The notes under the pieces: model-generated
Database searches by the model: none
Told to the model about the DNA's origin: nothing
Seen by the model: only the letters and a program-made list of their open reading frames with translations
Source: Pseudomonadota bacterium
Lineage (GTDB): Bacteria > Pseudomonadota > Alphaproteobacteria > Rhizobiales > Kaistiaceae
Direction of reading: 5' to 3'
Assembly (NCBI GenBank): GCA_023433185.1
Contig: JAEZEN010000248.1
Coordinates: 1 to 5,707, forward strand
Length of the DNA stretch: 5,707 nt
Position numbers and translations under genes: made by a program
In this document: positions 4,730 through 5,707 of the stretch, piece after piece
Layout: the number at the start of each line of letters is the position of its first letter
Numbering within the stretch: the stretch's first letter is position 1

Positions 4730-5707
4730 GTGGCAGTGCGTGGTGCCAGACCAAGAGACAGCGAGACCGGCGCGCGGCTCGCCGCGTTGCGGGCCGAATT
4801 GCGGCGATCGGGACTGACGGGTTTCATCGTTCCGCACGCCGACGAGCACCAGAGCGAATATCTCCCGCCCTCCGCCGAGCGCCTGGCCTGGCTGACCGGC
4901 TTCACCGGCTCCGCGGGTTCCGCGGTGGTGCTCGCGGACGAGGCCGCGGTCTTCGTCGACGGCCGCTACACGATCCAGGCGGAAGCCGAGGTCGACCCGG
5001 CCGCTTTCGCGCGCGAGCACCTGATCGACACCCCGCCGTGGAAGTGGCTCAAGGCGCGTGTTCAGCCGGGCGACCGCATCGGCTACGACCCGTGGCTGAT
5101 GACCGCGGCCGAGGTGAAGCGCCTCGAAGAGGTGTGCCGAGACGCCCAGGCGACACTCGTCCCGACACGGGGCAACCCGATTGACCATGTCTGGACCGAT
5201 CGTCCTGCCCCGCCGCTCGGCGCCGTCACCCTTCATCCCGAGTCGCTGGCGGGCGAGGCCGCACCGGCGAAGATCGCACGGCTGCAGGCCTCGGTCGCGG
5301 AAGTGAAGGCCGATGCGGCGGTGCTCGCCCAGGCCGACTCGATCGCCTGGACATTCAACATCCGCGGTGCCGACATCGCCCACAATCCGGTGGCGCTGGC
5401 CTACGCGATCCTGCCGTCGAATGATCGCCCGATGCTCTTCATCGACGCTCGGAAGCTCTCCAACAGCGTGCGCGCCACCCTCGCCGACCTCGCCACGCTC
5501 CGCGAGCCGGCAGAGTTCTCCGCGGCGCTCGCCGCGCTCGGCCATGACGGCGCACGGGTGCTGCTCGATCCGCGCGGCACCGCGGCCGCCATCGCCGACG
5601 CCGTCCGCACCGCCGGCGGGACCGTCGTCGAAGGCGCCGACCCGGCGGAACTGCCGAAGGCGCGGAAAAACGCGACCGAACTCGCGGGCACCCGCCGTGC
5701 GCATCTT
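4730..5707 (+). CDS. Xaa-Pro aminopeptidase (M24B family, large form), N-terminal 326 codons
   Basis: Aminopeptidase P removes an N-terminal residue that precedes proline, using two metal ions. The frame is open from GTG 4730 to the window edge, so only the two N-terminal creatinase-like domains are present; the catalytic pita-bread domain with the metal ligands lies beyond. Signatures are GFIVPHADEHQSEYLPP (31-47) with LTGFTGSAGSAVV (55-67), VDGRYTIQAE (76-85), AWTFNIRGADIAHNPV (206-221), and near the end KARKNATELAG (320-330 region), the linker motif that precedes AHxRDGxA in the three-domain (about 600-residue) form. The GTG start is chosen because GGGAGGG (4717-4723) lies 6 nt upstream and no in-frame ATG fits; a second GTG at 4736 is possible. 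The function is housekeeping peptide turnover in the cytoplasm. It follows a divergent intergenic region with a repeat pair and a hairpin. Confidence 0.93.
   Translation, partial: MAVRGARPRDSETGARLAALRAELRRSGLTGFIVPHADEHQSEYLPPSAERLAWLTGFTGSAGSAVVLADEAAVFVDGRYTIQAEAEVDPAAFAREHLIDTPPWKWLKARVQPGDRIGYDPWLMTAAEVKRLEEVCRDAQATLVPTRGNPIDHVWTDRPAPPLGAVTLHPESLAGEAAPAKIARLQASVAEVKADAAVLAQADSIAWTFNIRGADIAHNPVALAYAILPSNDRPMLFIDARKLSNSVRATLADLATLREPAEFSAALAALGHDGARVLLDPRGTAAAIADAVRTAGGTVVEGADPAELPKARKNATELAGTRRAHL

Noticed and set aside
4634..5704. 356-codon minus-strand open frame antisense to the aminopeptidase
   Set aside because: The plus-strand frame from 4730 matches aminopeptidase P motifs along its whole length; the antisense frame has no recognisable features.

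Overview
The window is about two-thirds G+C, and its coding regions show a strong G/C bias at the third codon position. Together with the protein families present, this suggests an alphaproteobacterial chromosome, possibly a Hyphomicrobiales-type genome; the order is inferred from general resemblance, since no rRNA or other phylogenetic marker is present. No mobile element, CRISPR array, tRNA or rRNA was seen.

Left half (1-2863, all minus strand). A compact respiratory operon reads cydA (2863-1442), cydB (1452-448), then a 35-residue single-helix protein of the DUF2474 type (448-341). Its genes overlap by 11 nt and by 1 nt. CydA has the short Q-loop of the cyanide-insensitive oxidase (CIO) branch of cytochrome bd quinol oxidases. 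Downstream on the same strand, after 115 nt, lies the start of a gene for an exported DUF302 protein (225-1) that runs off the left edge.

Middle (2864-3183). A 320-nt non-coding divergent region separates cydA from prmA and must hold both promoters. It contains several G+C-rich inverted repeats but no operator that I can name.

Right half (3184-5707). prmA (ribosomal protein L11 methyltransferase, plus strand) is complete. After it come a doubtful 53-codon plus-strand ORF (4120-4281), a convincing but unrecognised 73-residue minus-strand ORF (4515-4294), and a 214-nt divergent intergenic region. That region carries a 10-bp direct repeat (TGCARTGCAC, 22 bp apart) and a perfect 11-bp-stem hairpin just upstream of a ribosome binding site. 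The last gene is the N-terminal 326 codons of a large-form Xaa-Pro aminopeptidase (M24B), started by GTG at 4730. It is cut by the right edge before its catalytic metal-binding domain.

Taken together this is mostly ordinary core genome: a terminal oxidase operon beside translation-factor modification and peptide turnover genes. I see no clear new multi-gene system. The items most worth a second look are the DUF302 gene next to the oxidase operon, the orphan 73-residue protein, and the repeat and hairpin structures upstream of the aminopeptidase.
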